Shown piece by piece: positions 29,242-38,166 of a DNA stretch of 64,000 nt (the stretch's first letter is position 1; each line of letters opens with the position of its first letter). A program made the translations under genes and the position numbers. Source of the stretch: Calothrix sp. NIES-4101 (GTDB taxonomy: Bacteria > Cyanobacteriota > Cyanobacteriia > Cyanobacteriales > Nostocaceae). Under the pieces are notes generated by a model. That model did not search any database and was not told the DNA's origin. It saw only the letters and a program-made list of their open reading frames with translations. Location: contig AP018280.1 in the NCBI GenBank assembly GCA_004296455.1, positions 1,302,001 to 1,366,000 of the forward strand. Reading direction: 5' to 3'.

Positions 29242-29448
29242 GTTTCCAAACCTAGGGAAATAAGGGTTAATAGTAAATTATAAATTTAATTATAATTTCT
29301 ATAATTTTTATTTCCCGAACTTTGATGATTAAATTGCATTGTCACGTCAATATCCTAATCCTATTTGCTGATTGAAAAAGGGTGATTACCCTCATGTAAT
29401 GTAGTTTTCTCCATCTCTTTCTTTCAATGTGTAAATATATTTCATGCT

Positions 29449-29584
29449 TAAGTAAGTAGCTGGATGGAATTAAAGCAAACCAGATGAAGGGTTTCGGCTA
29501 CGCTTAACCATCGTTTTGTAGTTGTTTTGAGCATTGAGCGTAGTCGAAATGAGTCTTACAAATAATTCCGCCTTCCTACTTATG
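29449..29584 (+). repeat. decayed MITE-like element (AAGTAAG-ended)
   Basis: The left end (about 29449-29472, TAAGTAAGTAGCTGGATGGA) and right end (about 29562-29584, ending CTTCCTACTTATG) are imperfect inverted repeats, both reading toward GGAATTA. Inside, an imperfect palindrome pairs GAAGGGTTTCGGCTACGCT with GAGCGTAGTCGAAATGAG. This looks like a non-autonomous element of a type common between genes in Nostoc-like genomes. The rest of the 491-bp gap (29242-29732) has no gene. Confidence 0.55.
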
Positions 29585-29732
29585 TCTAATCATAATCAGT
29601 GGCGGAAATAATTTTCCACTTTCTGGGTGAATTTGGGAATATGAATACAGAAATTATTAATAACTATACATATATCAATAAAAACATCTCAAATTTAACT
29701 AACAAAGAATAAAATTTTCGGAGGGCAATATC

Positions 29733-30308
29733 ATGTTAAAGAATGGTTTTGTGAATCAAACAAAAGTACCAAAAATGAAACAGTCAAAACATACAAAACC
29801 TAAAATTCATGCTCACATTGCCACAAAAATTGTCAGTGATACACCCGGAAGGCTGCGCTTGCGAGTAGCAAATCAGCACAGAAAACCAGAAAAAATCCAG
29901 CCCCTTATTCAGGCATTGCAAGAGCATTCTAATATCAACCAAGTACGAACGAATATTTCTCAAGGTAGTATAACTATTAACCATGAAGGTGAAGATAGTT
30001 GGAACAATGTCATGGCAACACTCAAAGATTTAGGCGTAATTTTTGGTGATATTATTGATGTTCATACTGACGCTGCGATCGGTGTATCAAATACAGTAAT
30101 TGACTTAAATCAGCGTGTCAAGCAAGCCACATCCGGACAGTTGGATATACGGGTTTTGTTCCCATTTGGATTGGGCTGTCTAGCAATTCGTCAACTAATT
30201 ATTAAAGGTTTGCAATTCGATGTTATTCCTTGGTATGTATTAGCTTGGTATGCATTTGATAGCTTTATTAAGCTTCACGGTACAAACCGATTAGAAACAA
30301 AAAGTTAG
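29733..30308 (+). CDS. HMA_2-like domain protein with C-terminal membrane segments
   Basis: 191 residues; ATG at 29733 after a GGAGG ribosome binding site. Residues about 28-115 form an HMA_2-type domain (TKIVSDTPGRLRLRVANQH ... NISQGSITINHEGE), again without CxxC. The C-terminal part holds two hydrophobic segments (VLFPFGLGCLAIRQLIIKG, VIPWYVLAWYAF). It is the fourth gene of the P1B-ATPase locus and the fourth HMA_2 module in 6 kb. I infer a role as membrane-linked partner of the ATPase or of the DUF5132 protein. The gap to the DUF5132 gene is occupied by a MITE-like repeat. Confidence 0.72.
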   Translation: MLKNGFVNQTKVPKMKQSKHTKPKIHAHIATKIVSDTPGRLRLRVANQHRKPEKIQPLIQALQEHSNINQVRTNISQGSITINHEGEDSWNNVMATLKDLGVIFGDIIDVHTDAAIGVSNTVIDLNQRVKQATSGQLDIRVLFPFGLGCLAIRQLIIKGLQFDVIPWYVLAWYAFDSFIKLHGTNRLETKS

Positions 30309-30473
30309 TGTTTTCTAGCTAGAAAATTGATTTGAAGATTGTTGTGCGTTCGAGTTTCTCTAGACATAGCAATGCATATTAATGAGAAAATTCCACTCTC
30401 AAAACTGTCATCACGCCAACCCATCACGCAAACATATAAGTGATTGTGGAGAAAATGAGACTTTGAGGAAATG

Positions 30474-30577
30474 ATATCATGTCTGTCTAATCGCTAAAAA
30501 TTAAAATTTCTCCGCGTCCCCGCGTCTCTAAGTCTTTGTGTCAATCTTAATGATAAGTATTTAATCCGACATGATAT
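30474..30577 (+). repeat. MITE-like element copy B (ATATCATGT / ACATGATAT ends)
   Basis: A 104-bp element with perfect 9-bp terminal inverted repeats at 30474-30482 and 30569-30577. The interior (CTAATCGCTAAAAATTAAAA, then TTTCTCC and the run TCAATCTTAATGATAAGTAT) aligns with the reverse complement of copy C at 31470-31549, and its first bases also resemble copy A. It lies 95 bp upstream of cysH. Confidence 0.7.
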
Positions 30578-30672
30578 GAGCTTTCTATTTAATGATTAAC
30601 CTTCATATCCCTGAAAATACCGCACCCTAATTCGGTAAAATTGATGGTTAGAGAGAGGATAATATTTCAAGT

Positions 30673-31407
30673 ATGGTAGTAGCTCATTCCCATTTAAATA
30701 TAACTGCTTTAGAAGCAGAATACAGCCAAAAATCACCACGAGAAATTTTGCAGTTTGCCTTGGAAAACTTCGACAACATGGCGATTTCCTTTAGTGGGGC
30801 TGAGGATGTTGTCCTAGTTGATATTGCATCAAAAATAACTAAGAACTTCCGTGTTTTTACTCTGGATACTGGACGTTTACATCCAGAAACGTATCAGTTT
30901 TTGGATGAAGTCAGAAAGCATTACGGTATCAAAATCGAAGTTATGTTTCCCGATGCTGCGGAAGTGCAAGCATTGGTAGAAGAAAAAGGAATGTTTAGCT
31001 TCTACCAAGATGGACATAAAGAATGCTGTGGGGTACGTAAAGTCAAACCTCTGCGTCGTAAACTCAATACTCTGGATGCATGGATAACTGGGCAGCGTAA
31101 AGATCAAAGTCCTGGTACTCGTGCTGGGATTCCAGTGATTGAAGTGGATAGTGCATTCTCAACTCCAGAACATGAATTGATTAAGTTTAATCCCTTGGCT
31201 AATTGGTCTTCAGCACAGGTGTGGGAATATATTCGGGGTTTGGACGTACCATATAATAAGCTGCACGATCGCGGTTTTGTGAGTATTGGTTGTGAACCTT
31301 GCACCAAAGCTGTTTTACCTAATCAGCACGAACGGGAAGGACGTTGGTGGTGGGAAGAAGCAACTCAAAAGGAATGTGGCTTACATGCTGGCAACTTACA
31401 GAAGTAA
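30673..31407 (+). CDS. cysH: phosphoadenylyl/adenylyl-sulfate reductase (assimilatory)
   Basis: 244 residues. The PP-loop-type motif [14 protein letters not shown] lies near 36-49, with the substrate loop [16 protein letters not shown] and the conserved [16 protein letters not shown]. The catalytic Cys235 is in KECGLHAG. Cys118-Cys119 (ECCGVRK) and Cys207/Cys210 (CEPCT) form the four-cysteine set that binds a [4Fe-4S] cluster in the APS-type branch; PAPS-only enzymes such as that of E. coli lack it. The role is reduction of activated sulfate to sulfite with thioredoxin. It is a single gene flanked by inverted copies of a short repeat, with a stem-loop after its stop. Confidence 0.93.
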   Translation: MVVAHSHLNITALEAEYSQKSPREILQFALENFDNMAISFSGAEDVVLVDIASKITKNFRVFTLDTGRLHPETYQFLDEVRKHYGIKIEVMFPDAAEVQALVEEKGMFSFYQDGHKECCGVRKVKPLRRKLNTLDAWITGQRKDQSPGTRAGIPVIEVDSAFSTPEHELIKFNPLANWSSAQVWEYIRGLDVPYNKLHDRGFVSIGCEPCTKAVLPNQHEREGRWWWEEATQKECGLHAGNLQK

Positions 31408-31421
31408 TTAGTATTTCAAAG

Positions 31422-31453
31422 TTGTGGAGAGGTGCAATGTCGTCTCTCCACAA
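31422..31453 (+). terminator. stem-loop after cysH
   Basis: TTGTGGAGAG (31422-31431) and CTCTCCACAA (31444-31453) are perfectly complementary around a 12-base loop. No T-run follows, so it is either a factor-dependent terminator or an mRNA 3' end stabiliser. Confidence 0.5.
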
Positions 31454-31469
31454 TCGTTGGTAACAAGTT

Positions 31470-31549
31470 ATATCATGTCCCCTTGAATACTCATTATTAA
31501 GACTGACACGGAGAAATTTTAATTGTAAGTGATTAGCCGAACATGATAT
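31470..31549 (-). repeat. MITE-like element copy C, inverted relative to copy B
   Basis: An 80-bp element with 9-bp ends ATATCATGT (31470-31478) and ACATGATAT (31541-31549). Its reverse complement aligns with copy B, with a roughly 25-bp central deletion. It lies 62 bp after the cysH stop codon, so cysH sits between two inverted copies about 0.9 kb apart. Confidence 0.7.
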
Positions 31550-31621
31550 TAAAGTCATCAATGTTTTTTGATGAACTTAATATTTTCTATATTTTCCAAG
31601 GCTTCAATTTTTATACATAGC

Positions 31622-31703
31622 AAAAAACACCTGGACGTGTGACCGTGTTTCCACTCCAGGTGTTTTTTGTTCTCAATTAGTCTTCTTAGCTTACTCCTCA
31701 CAC
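31622..31703 (-). ncRNA. Yfr2-family small RNA, copy 1
   Basis: Read on the minus strand, the predicted RNA starts GTGTGAGGAGTAAG at 31703 and ends in a hairpin with stem CACCTGGA / TCCAGGTG (31655-31662 and 31628-31635) followed by a T-run (complement of 31622-31627). The loop core GTGGAAACACGGTCACACG is identical in copy 2, while the stem differs by compensatory changes. The 5' GTGTGAGGAGT is the exact complement of the Yfr1 core ACUCCUCACAC; Yfr2-family RNAs are known to carry motifs nearly complementary to Yfr1. A -10-like TAGATT lies at the complement of 31710-31715, giving a predicted start at 31703. No protein-coding role is evident. Confidence 0.72.
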
Positions 31704-31782
31704 GAATTAAATCTACCACGCATTTGCCCAATCAGCAGTTAGCAAACGTGACACTTCATAAACTGCACATTTTCTAGAGGGG

Positions 31783-31858
31783 AAAACAAAAAGCGCTTGG
31801 ACGTGTGACCGTGTTTCCACTCCAAGCGCTCTTTGTATTTTCAACTTACTCCTCACAC
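31783..31858 (-). ncRNA. Yfr2-family small RNA, copy 2
   Basis: This is a tandem duplicate of the copy at 31622-31703. The minus-strand RNA is predicted to start around 31856-31858 with GTGTGAGGAGTAAG and to end with stem AGCGCTTGGA / TCCAAGCGCT (31821-31830 and 31792-31801) plus the T-rich tail complementary to 31783-31792. A -10-like TATATT is the complement of 31862-31867. The loop is identical to copy 1; the stem sequence differs but still pairs, which is strong evidence for a selected RNA structure. Expression and Yfr1 pairing are inferred. Confidence 0.72.
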
Positions 31859-31950
31859 ACAAATATAAGATATCGCAGGTTGGGAAAAAGAGCAAGTATT
31901 TTGAGTAAAAATTTTGAAAATGAATATAGACTGAGATTTTGAGCGTAGGA

Positions 31951-33501
31951 TTAATGCATAAAATGGCGAATCCCAGTGAGGACCATGATTATGCCCAGTT
32001 CATTTGCTGCTTGGATGGAATCTGCGTCACGCAAACTGCCTCCTGGTTGAACTATGGCTTTAATTCCCGCCGTCGCAGCCGTTCGTACCGAGTCATCGAA
32101 GGGGAAAAATCCGTCACTAGCGAGGTATCCGCCTTGAGCTTTGTCTGCGGCTTGTTCCAGGGCTATTTTGACTGAACCAACACGATTCATTTGTCCAGCA
32201 CCAACACCAATTGTAGTGCGATCGCTTGTGACAACTATGGCGTTAGATTTGACATGTTTGCAGACTTTCCAGGCGAAGAGTAATTCTTCGATTTCGCTAT
32301 CAGAGGGTTTTTTCTCGGTGACAAATTGCCATTTGCTGATATCGGCAATAATATCATCGGCAGCTTGGACGAGGAAGCCACCAGCGATGGCTTTGATGTT
32401 CTCCTTGGCTCCGCTAATTAAATCTGGTAATATTAGCACTCGTAAATTTGGCTTGGCTGCGAGAATTTCTTGTGCCTCCGCATCACATCCTGGTGCAACT
32501 ACGCATTCTAAAAATGTCTTTTTTAACTCAGTTGCCGTCGCTGTATCAATGGGATGATTCAAAGCAACAATACCACCAAAAGCCGAAACTGCATCGGCGT
32601 TAAAGGCTTTAGTGTAAGCTTCATGGAGGGTATTTCCCAAAGCTGTACCACAAGGGTTAGTGTGTTTGATAATTGTCGCAGCTGGTTTGTCGGTAAATTC
32701 GGCGATGATTTGTCGTGCGGCTTCTAGATCGACAAGATTATTGTAACTGAGTTCTTTGCCTTGGAGTTTTTCTGCTACTGCCCATCCTGTAGAAGTATTT
32801 CCCGTTTGATACCATACAGCAGCTTGGTGGGGGTTTTCTCCGTAGCGTAAAGTTTGCAGTTGTTGACCTGATAATGTGAATTTATCTGGTAATTCTTCTC
32901 TCTCTGCGTTAGCTGGGGTAAGGTGACTCAAGTAAGTAGAAATTGCTTGGTCATAATTAGCTGTGTGGGAAAATCCTTTGAGAGCGCATTTTTGGCGAAA
33001 TTCTAAAGAGGGGTTGCCATTTTGTCGTAACTCTTGCAGATATTCATTGTATTGATTTGGCTCACACAATACAGTTAAATGTGCAAAATTTTTCGATGCT
33101 GCTCTCAGCATAGCAGGGCCACCGATATCAATTTGCTCGACTGCTTCTGCTAATGTTACACCCGGTTTGGCGATCGTTTCCTCAAATGGGTACAAATTCA
33201 CTACAACCAAATCAATCGGACGAATTTGATTATCTTCTAAATCTGTAATATGTTCAGGAATATCACGACGAGCTAAAATACCGCCATGAATGCGTGGATG
33301 TAATGTCTTCACCCGTCCCCCTAAAATTTCTGGGGAACCCGTATAATCTGAAACTTTAGTGACTGTTAATCCCGCATCTTTTAAAGCCTTGGCGGTTCCT
33401 CCACTGCTGATTAAATCAAAGCCAAATTCTTCTACTAAACTCTTTGCTAGGTCGATTATACCTGTTTTGTTAGATACACTCAGCAGTGCTAAACGTGCCA
33501 T
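31951..33501 (-). CDS. purH: bifunctional AICAR transformylase / IMP cyclohydrolase
   Basis: About 516 residues from the ATG at 33501; a TTG three codons upstream is unlikely. The N-terminal IMP cyclohydrolase (MGS-like) domain is ARLALLSVSNKTGIIDLAKSL ... SSGGTAKALKDAG; the C-terminal AICAR transformylase domain has LRYGENPHQAAVWY, TIIKHTNPCG and the C-terminal GGSLRDADSIQAANELGI. It performs the last two steps of purine synthesis, using 10-formyl-THF. The length is normal and the motifs intact. It is monocistronic, with the Yfr2-like RNAs downstream on the same strand. Confidence 0.96.
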   Translation of the reverse strand: MARLALLSVSNKTGIIDLAKSLVEEFGFDLISSGGTAKALKDAGLTVTKVSDYTGSPEILGGRVKTLHPRIHGGILARRDIPEHITDLEDNQIRPIDLVVVNLYPFEETIAKPGVTLAEAVEQIDIGGPAMLRAASKNFAHLTVLCEPNQYNEYLQELRQNGNPSLEFRQKCALKGFSHTANYDQAISTYLSHLTPANAEREELPDKFTLSGQQLQTLRYGENPHQAAVWYQTGNTSTGWAVAEKLQGKELSYNNLVDLEAARQIIAEFTDKPAATIIKHTNPCGTALGNTLHEAYTKAFNADAVSAFGGIVALNHPIDTATATELKKTFLECVVAPGCDAEAQEILAAKPNLRVLILPDLISGAKENIKAIAGGFLVQAADDIIADISKWQFVTEKKPSDSEIEELLFAWKVCKHVKSNAIVVTSDRTTIGVGAGQMNRVGSVKIALEQAADKAQGGYLASDGFFPFDDSVRTAATAGIKAIVQPGGSLRDADSIQAANELGIIMVLTGIRHFMH

Positions 33502-33938
33502 AATTCCCAAATTCCCTGTGGACGGATTAATGTGCGAGCAGAAGAATATTTTACAGAGTTATGGGTAATAGTTAGTAGGTAAATTTATCTTGAAATTTTC
33601 CACAGGGTATTTATGTCCATGCAGCATGGAATCAGTCACAACGTTTCAATATGATGCTGATAAATTTACTGACAAGGGAAGGTGGGAGGAATTTGGATCA
33701 AGTATTTTGTGAAATGTGATCAGAAGTCAGAAATCATTAAAATATCTAGGATGAGAGGCTATGCATAAAGTAAATATGAAGACTAAGGCAACTCGGTTTT
33801 CATCAAACAAGTAGATGATACTCGATCATGAAATATCAGAAACTGGGTTTATCCCTGCATGAGTATGCTTAATATTCACTTTATAAATGGTTTATTCTCA
33901 GCCATAATTACTGACTTCTAATTTCGGAATTATGACCA
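33502..33938. other. intergenic region with a dispersed hairpin repeat fragment
   Basis: No gene is seen. The stretch 33811-33875, read in reverse, resembles the repeat near 23605-23660: shared GCAGGGA, AAACCCAGTTTCT and GATCGAGTATCATC-like parts. A palindrome CCATGCAGCATGG lies near 33617. The rest is unremarkable. Confidence 0.45.
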
Positions 33939-34301
33939 TTAACCTTCAGAAGAGAATGCTGATAGTTGACTATTAACTGAAGATAAATATTCTTGATTTG
34001 TTAAAGTATCGGCAGGTAATAAGTTGGCTTTAATTCCCGCTTCCACTAAATTATGAGCATGAATACCCATTTGATGATACTCAGAAATAAAAACACTATA
34101 ACTGGGAATACCTTGGTTTTTGAAGTAGCCTTGGTAGGCTAAAGAAACAAGATGGAAAGGAGTTAGTTTACGAGCAGTATTGTTTGCTAATGTTTGGCTA
34201 ACATAAGACATTTTTTCATGTCTTGACTGTGCTTGAGCAGAATTGGCGGTAGCCGCAAATATTAGCATTACAGATAAACCAACAGAAATTAGGCGTTTCA
34301 T
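33939..34301 (-). CDS. small secreted hypothetical protein, 120 aa
   Basis: Residues 1-24 form a clear Sec signal peptide (KRLISVGLSVMLIFAATANS, cleavage after AQA). The mature 96 residues (QSRHEKMSYVSQTLANN ... SAFSSEG) contain no recognised domain; the central part is rich in Tyr and His. It is probably periplasmic or exported, function unknown. The length and clean ATG at 34301 support a real gene. Confidence 0.7.
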   Translation of the reverse strand: MKRLISVGLSVMLIFAATANSAQAQSRHEKMSYVSQTLANNTARKLTPFHLVSLAYQGYFKNQGIPSYSVFISEYHQMGIHAHNLVEAGIKANLLPADTLTNQEYLSSVNSQLSAFSSEG

Positions 34302-34608
34302 ATTCTTTCAATCTCAATTATTTAACTTGATTCTGAGTATGAAGATTGAAGCTGAATCTACCCTGATGGAAATCTGAGATAATGCTAAGAATTTAGTTAG
34401 ATTTGAGGTGCTGCTACTCAGGATTTTAGATGGCGCTAATTTTGACGTTTATTTATTAACAGGCAACACTTGGCTGATGTGACTGGCAAATTTTATGTAT
34501 TTTGTTACTAAAGCTGTTGATCAAGGATGCCAATAACTTATGATTACTACTGCCAAATAACTGGCAAAACACAACATTCCTCACTAATTAGCGATCGCTG
34601 GTAAACTA
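34302..34608. other. divergent intergenic region
   Basis: 307 bp between the divergent secreted-protein and esterase genes; it should hold both promoters. A HIP1 site GCGATCGC lies near 34591. No other signal was found. Confidence 0.45.
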
Positions 34609-35235
34609 ATGACTTTAGAATTTACTACCATACCTGCAAAAAATACGCAATCCCCAAAAGGTTTAATTATTATGCTGCATGGATGGGGTGCAAATGCGGA
34701 AGATTTAGCTGGACTAGTACCTTATTTAGACTTACCAAATTTTCAATTTATCTTCCCAAATGCACCGTTTCCTTACCCCTATTCTCCCATTGGTAGAGCA
34801 TGGTATGACCTGCGGGTGGAAAATATGTATGAAGGTTTAACTGAATGTCGGGAAAAATTAATTGACTGGATACAGTCTTTAGAAAAGAATACGCACATTC
34901 CCTTATCGCAGACAATTTTAAGTGGTTTTTCCCAGGGAGGGGCAATGACTTTAGATGTCGGTTTACAGTTACCTGTAGCGGGTTTGGTGTCAATCAGTGG
35001 GTATTTACACGATCATATTTCTCTACCTAAAAATAGCAATAATTTACCAGCAACATTAATTATGCATGGGAAAAGCGATCGCGTAGTTCCACCGCAAGCT
35101 GCTGTAAAGGCACGAGAAACTCTGGAATCATTTTCTGTAGCAGTGGAATATCAAGAATTTGATGCCGAACATGAAATCAATTTGGAAATGTTAGGAGTAT
35201 TACGGAACTTCATTTTAAGCAGATTTCCGCTATAG
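34609..35235 (+). CDS. alpha/beta-hydrolase, carboxylesterase/lysophospholipase family
   Basis: 208 residues. It has the oxyanion segment MLHGWGANAEDLAGL, nucleophile motif GFSQGG (Ser near residue 107), an Asp in HGKSDRVVPP and a His in AEHEINLE, which together complete the catalytic triad. This is the acyl-protein thioesterase/carboxylesterase-2 type, cytoplasmic. The substrate is not deducible. The start ATG at 34609 gives the normal length. Confidence 0.9.
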   Translation: MTLEFTTIPAKNTQSPKGLIIMLHGWGANAEDLAGLVPYLDLPNFQFIFPNAPFPYPYSPIGRAWYDLRVENMYEGLTECREKLIDWIQSLEKNTHIPLSQTILSGFSQGGAMTLDVGLQLPVAGLVSISGYLHDHISLPKNSNNLPATLIMHGKSDRVVPPQAAVKARETLESFSVAVEYQEFDAEHEINLEMLGVLRNFILSRFPL

Positions 35236-35386
35236 TAGTTACAAAATTTTTACAAATTAATCGTAGAAATCCGGATAATTTTCACGAAAATCGCGTTCAT
35301 GAATGAGTAATATATATTGGGAGGCTGCGTTAAGCGTAACTAACCAAAGCTGAATGCCAATGCTGCTAAAGGGAGGGGCTAGCATT

Positions 35387-35599
35387 ATGACTACTTTAAG
35401 CATTTCTAAAACCGAAATCGCTGCTATGACTGCAAAAGATGTGGAAGATTTGGCTACACGTCTGGAACAAGACAACTACAGCAATGCTTTTGAAGGTTTA
35501 AACGATTGGCATTTATTACGTGCTGTAGCATTTCAGCGTCCTGAGTTGGTTGAGTCATATATTCATCTTTTAGATTTGGAACCCTACGACGAAGCTTAA
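35387..35599 (+). CDS. small conserved cyanobacterial protein, likely DUF2555
   Basis: 70 residues from the ATG at 35387 with the purine-rich ribosome binding site GGGAGGGG. The sequence (LSISKTEIAAMTAKDVEDLA ... NDWHLLRAVAFQRPELVE, quoted in part) ends DLEPYDEA. I believe it is the DUF2555 family, which is typically conserved in cyanobacteria; the name is from memory. The frame also opens to 35354 but without a ribosome binding site. It precedes coaBC on the same strand. Confidence 0.7.
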   Translation: MTTLSISKTEIAAMTAKDVEDLATRLEQDNYSNAFEGLNDWHLLRAVAFQRPELVESYIHLLDLEPYDEA

Positions 35600-35750
35600 A
35601 TATTAGGGAGTCGGAAATAGGGGTAAGGGGAAGCAAATACATGAAGACACATAGAGGGGAAAGGCAGAACATCGAAATATATATTTGTCTTTTCCCCTTA
35701 TCTTAGATAATTTGTTTCCATCTCCCCATATTTCCTTATCTCCCTGATTT

Positions 35751-36953
35751 ATGACTTCAAAATCAAATCGAGTTCTCATCGGTATAACTGGTGGTATTGC
35801 TGCTTATAAAATTTGTGAGGTTGTTTCTACCCTGTTTAAGCAAGGTATTGAGGTGCGTGTTATTCTCACAAAATCGGCATGTGAATTTATTACACCGTTA
35901 ACTTTAGCCACACTTTCGCGCCATCAAGCTTATACCGACGAGGATTTTTGGCAATCTACTAACGCCCGTCCTCTACATATTGAGTTAGGGGAATGGGCTA
36001 ATATTTTTTTAATTGCCCCTTTAACTGCCAATACCTTAGGAAAATTAGTGTATGGGATGGCAGATAACTTACTGACTAATACTGTACTCGCTAGCAAATG
36101 TCCCATATTAGTTGCCCCAGCGATGAATACTGATATGTGGGAACAGGTTGCAGTTCAGCGCAATTGGCAAATGTTGTTAGCCGATACTAGATATCACGGT
36201 ATGGGTACAGCATCAGGTTTATTAGCCTGCGATCGCATTGGTCAGGGTAGAATGGCAGAACCTCCCGAAATTGTCTCCTATGTACAATCTTTGCTGTATA
36301 CAGGAGGAAAACGCGATTTGGCTGGAAAGCGGATTTTAATTAGTGCTGGCGGAACTCGTGAATTTCTCGATCCTGTGAGGTTTATTGGTAATCCTTCCAC
36401 GGGTAAAATGGGATTAGCTTTAGCACAAGCCGCTTTACATCGTGGTGCAAATGTCACTCTTGTGCATGGTGTGGCAGACTGGCAAGCACCTTTGGAACTG
36501 AAAGCAATAGCTGTGGGTTCTGCGGAGGAGATGCGACAAGCGCTGCTGGGGGAATTAGCTCAGGCTGACATTATAATTATGTCGGCAGCAGTGGCTGATG
36601 TGAAACCACGGGATTTTAGTATTGAGAAATTGGCGAAGAAAGCATTACCAGACAGTTTACCGCTTGCACCTGTAACCGATATTGTTGCCGAATTAGCAAA
36701 TTGTAAACAGCCACATCAAAAATTGATTGGATTTGCTGCCCAGACAGGAGATATTATCACACCAGCCCAAGATAAATTGCAGCGTAAAAATTTGGATGCA
36801 ATTGTCGCCAATCCAATAGATCAAGAAAATAGTGGATTTGGGAGCGATCGCAATCAAGCGATATATTTAGATCGACAGGGTAATCAGTTAGAAATTCCCT
36901 CTTGTTCTAAATTGGAAATGGCACATTATATATTTGATTTTTTAAAAATTTAA
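35751..36953 (+). CDS. coaBC: bifunctional phosphopantothenoylcysteine decarboxylase / phosphopantothenate-cysteine ligase
   Basis: 400 residues. The CoaC flavoprotein half ([15 protein letters not shown] ... [23 protein letters not shown], with the His and APAMNTDMW motif near 120) is joined to the CoaB half ([20 protein letters not shown]). It makes 4'-phosphopantetheine, the precursor of coenzyme A, from phosphopantothenate and cysteine. The length matches the bacterial fusion. The ATG at 35751 is the natural start; no ribosome binding site is strong. Confidence 0.95.
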   Translation: MTSKSNRVLIGITGGIAAYKICEVVSTLFKQGIEVRVILTKSACEFITPLTLATLSRHQAYTDEDFWQSTNARPLHIELGEWANIFLIAPLTANTLGKLVYGMADNLLTNTVLASKCPILVAPAMNTDMWEQVAVQRNWQMLLADTRYHGMGTASGLLACDRIGQGRMAEPPEIVSYVQSLLYTGGKRDLAGKRILISAGGTREFLDPVRFIGNPSTGKMGLALAQAALHRGANVTLVHGVADWQAPLELKAIAVGSAEEMRQALLGELAQADIIIMSAAVADVKPRDFSIEKLAKKALPDSLPLAPVTDIVAELANCKQPHQKLIGFAAQTGDIITPAQDKLQRKNLDAIVANPIDQENSGFGSDRNQAIYLDRQGNQLEIPSCSKLEMAHYIFDFLKI

Positions 36954-37035
36954 AAAGATTTTTTTTTCATCTCTCAATTAATCAGGAAAAATATCAGTTT
37001 GCATAAAGTTTGCATAAAAATTAAAAACTCAATAG

Positions 37036-38046
37036 TTAGAATAGTTTCTTCTTGATTTTGTCTAAGACTCTTCGCATATTCAACTTTGCTAAATGCATAT
37101 TATTCAAATCTTGAATATTCCCAGGATGTTTTTGTTTATGGTCGAAAAATTCGTTTAATTCATTTAAGATTACTTCTAGTTTTTTGGTAATATTTACAAT
37201 TCGATGTTGAGCAAAAAAATCTTCAGATAAGTTCATTGGTTGAAAAGATTTTTCTGAAGCATCGGCTATTTTTAAAATACGTTGCATATCATATTCTAGA
37301 GAATATCCAGCAATTTTATGACAATTAAATCCGGGGTCTAAATAATCTGAAAGTCCGTGATTCAAGCTTGAAAACACATGACATCCGCAAGCTAAAGCTT
37401 CCATTGGCTGCAACCCAAACCCCTCCGTGACACCTTGGATTGCCCAATATTCAGCCGAATCATATAAATAAACTTTAGCGCGATTAAATAAACTTGGTAA
37501 ATCATCAATAAATTTATCAATTACAAATACATTACATTTTTGTTGCAGTCCTGGAATTAATTTTTGGAGTAAATATGTTGAAGATTTTCTGGTGTGAACT
37601 AAAACATCAATATCGCGATCGCTATTTAAATTATGGAATTGATCACTAATTTCATTAGGCAGGTAATAAATTAAAGAATGTGGTGATAATTGCCCCCAAT
37701 ATCCCATTGTATTCCGGCTGACTGTCATAATTGGAATGCTGGCAGGTAGCTTAAACCCATAACCCGCACTGTGGGCATGATAAATAGTATTATAGGATTT
37801 CAGCTTCGGGGCTAATTTTCCCACATCAAAACCCCAACTCATCACAAAAATAACATTATTCAACTGAGACTGAGGTTGTTTTAAAACATCATCTAGAAAT
37901 AACTTCCCTGGTTCACGTTGGCGATAGGTGACAACTTCCGCCTGACAAATTTGTTGAGCAATATTTAAAGTTTTTAACTCAGCAAACAAACCACCACAAG
38001 CAAATTTAGCATCAGTACCAGGCAGCAAAAAATAAAGCGATCGCAT
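37036..38046 (-). CDS. GT-B-type glycosyltransferase
   Basis: 336 residues. The C-terminal half has the nucleotide-sugar-binding signature EGFGLQPMEALACGCHVFSS; the N-terminal part (YFLLPGTDAKFACGGLFAEL) is a Rossmann-like domain, typical of group-1 glycosyltransferases acting on cell-envelope or exopolysaccharide. The acceptor is unknown. It is the last of several minus-strand genes in this stretch and has no obvious operon partner. Confidence 0.8.
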   Translation of the reverse strand: MRSLYFLLPGTDAKFACGGLFAELKTLNIAQQICQAEVVTYRQREPGKLFLDDVLKQPQSQLNNVIFVMSWGFDVGKLAPKLKSYNTIYHAHSAGYGFKLPASIPIMTVSRNTMGYWGQLSPHSLIYYLPNEISDQFHNLNSDRDIDVLVHTRKSSTYLLQKLIPGLQQKCNVFVIDKFIDDLPSLFNRAKVYLYDSAEYWAIQGVTEGFGLQPMEALACGCHVFSSLNHGLSDYLDPGFNCHKIAGYSLEYDMQRILKIADASEKSFQPMNLSEDFFAQHRIVNITKKLEVILNELNEFFDHKQKHPGNIQDLNNMHLAKLNMRRVLDKIKKKLF

Positions 38047-38166
38047 ATAAAATCTTAATTTTGATAAAGTTGGGATTTTGGCACTTGATTATACAACCTA
38101 GTTAACAAAATTAGGGCAATGGTGACAAAAAAATTCCATGATCAGCTTGAAATTTAAGCATAAAAT

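Noticed and set aside
31693-31858. Two plus-strand Yfr1 genes, based on the exact ACTCCTCACAC motif
   Set aside because: Yfr1 has the motif between two stem-loops with a terminator after it; on the plus strand no terminator follows. The minus-strand reading fits Yfr2 with promoters and terminators.
31713-31895. Minus-strand ORF of 60 aa
   Set aside because: It overlaps the sRNA copy 2 and its promoter; the conserved part is the RNA stem-loop and no ribosome binding site is evident.
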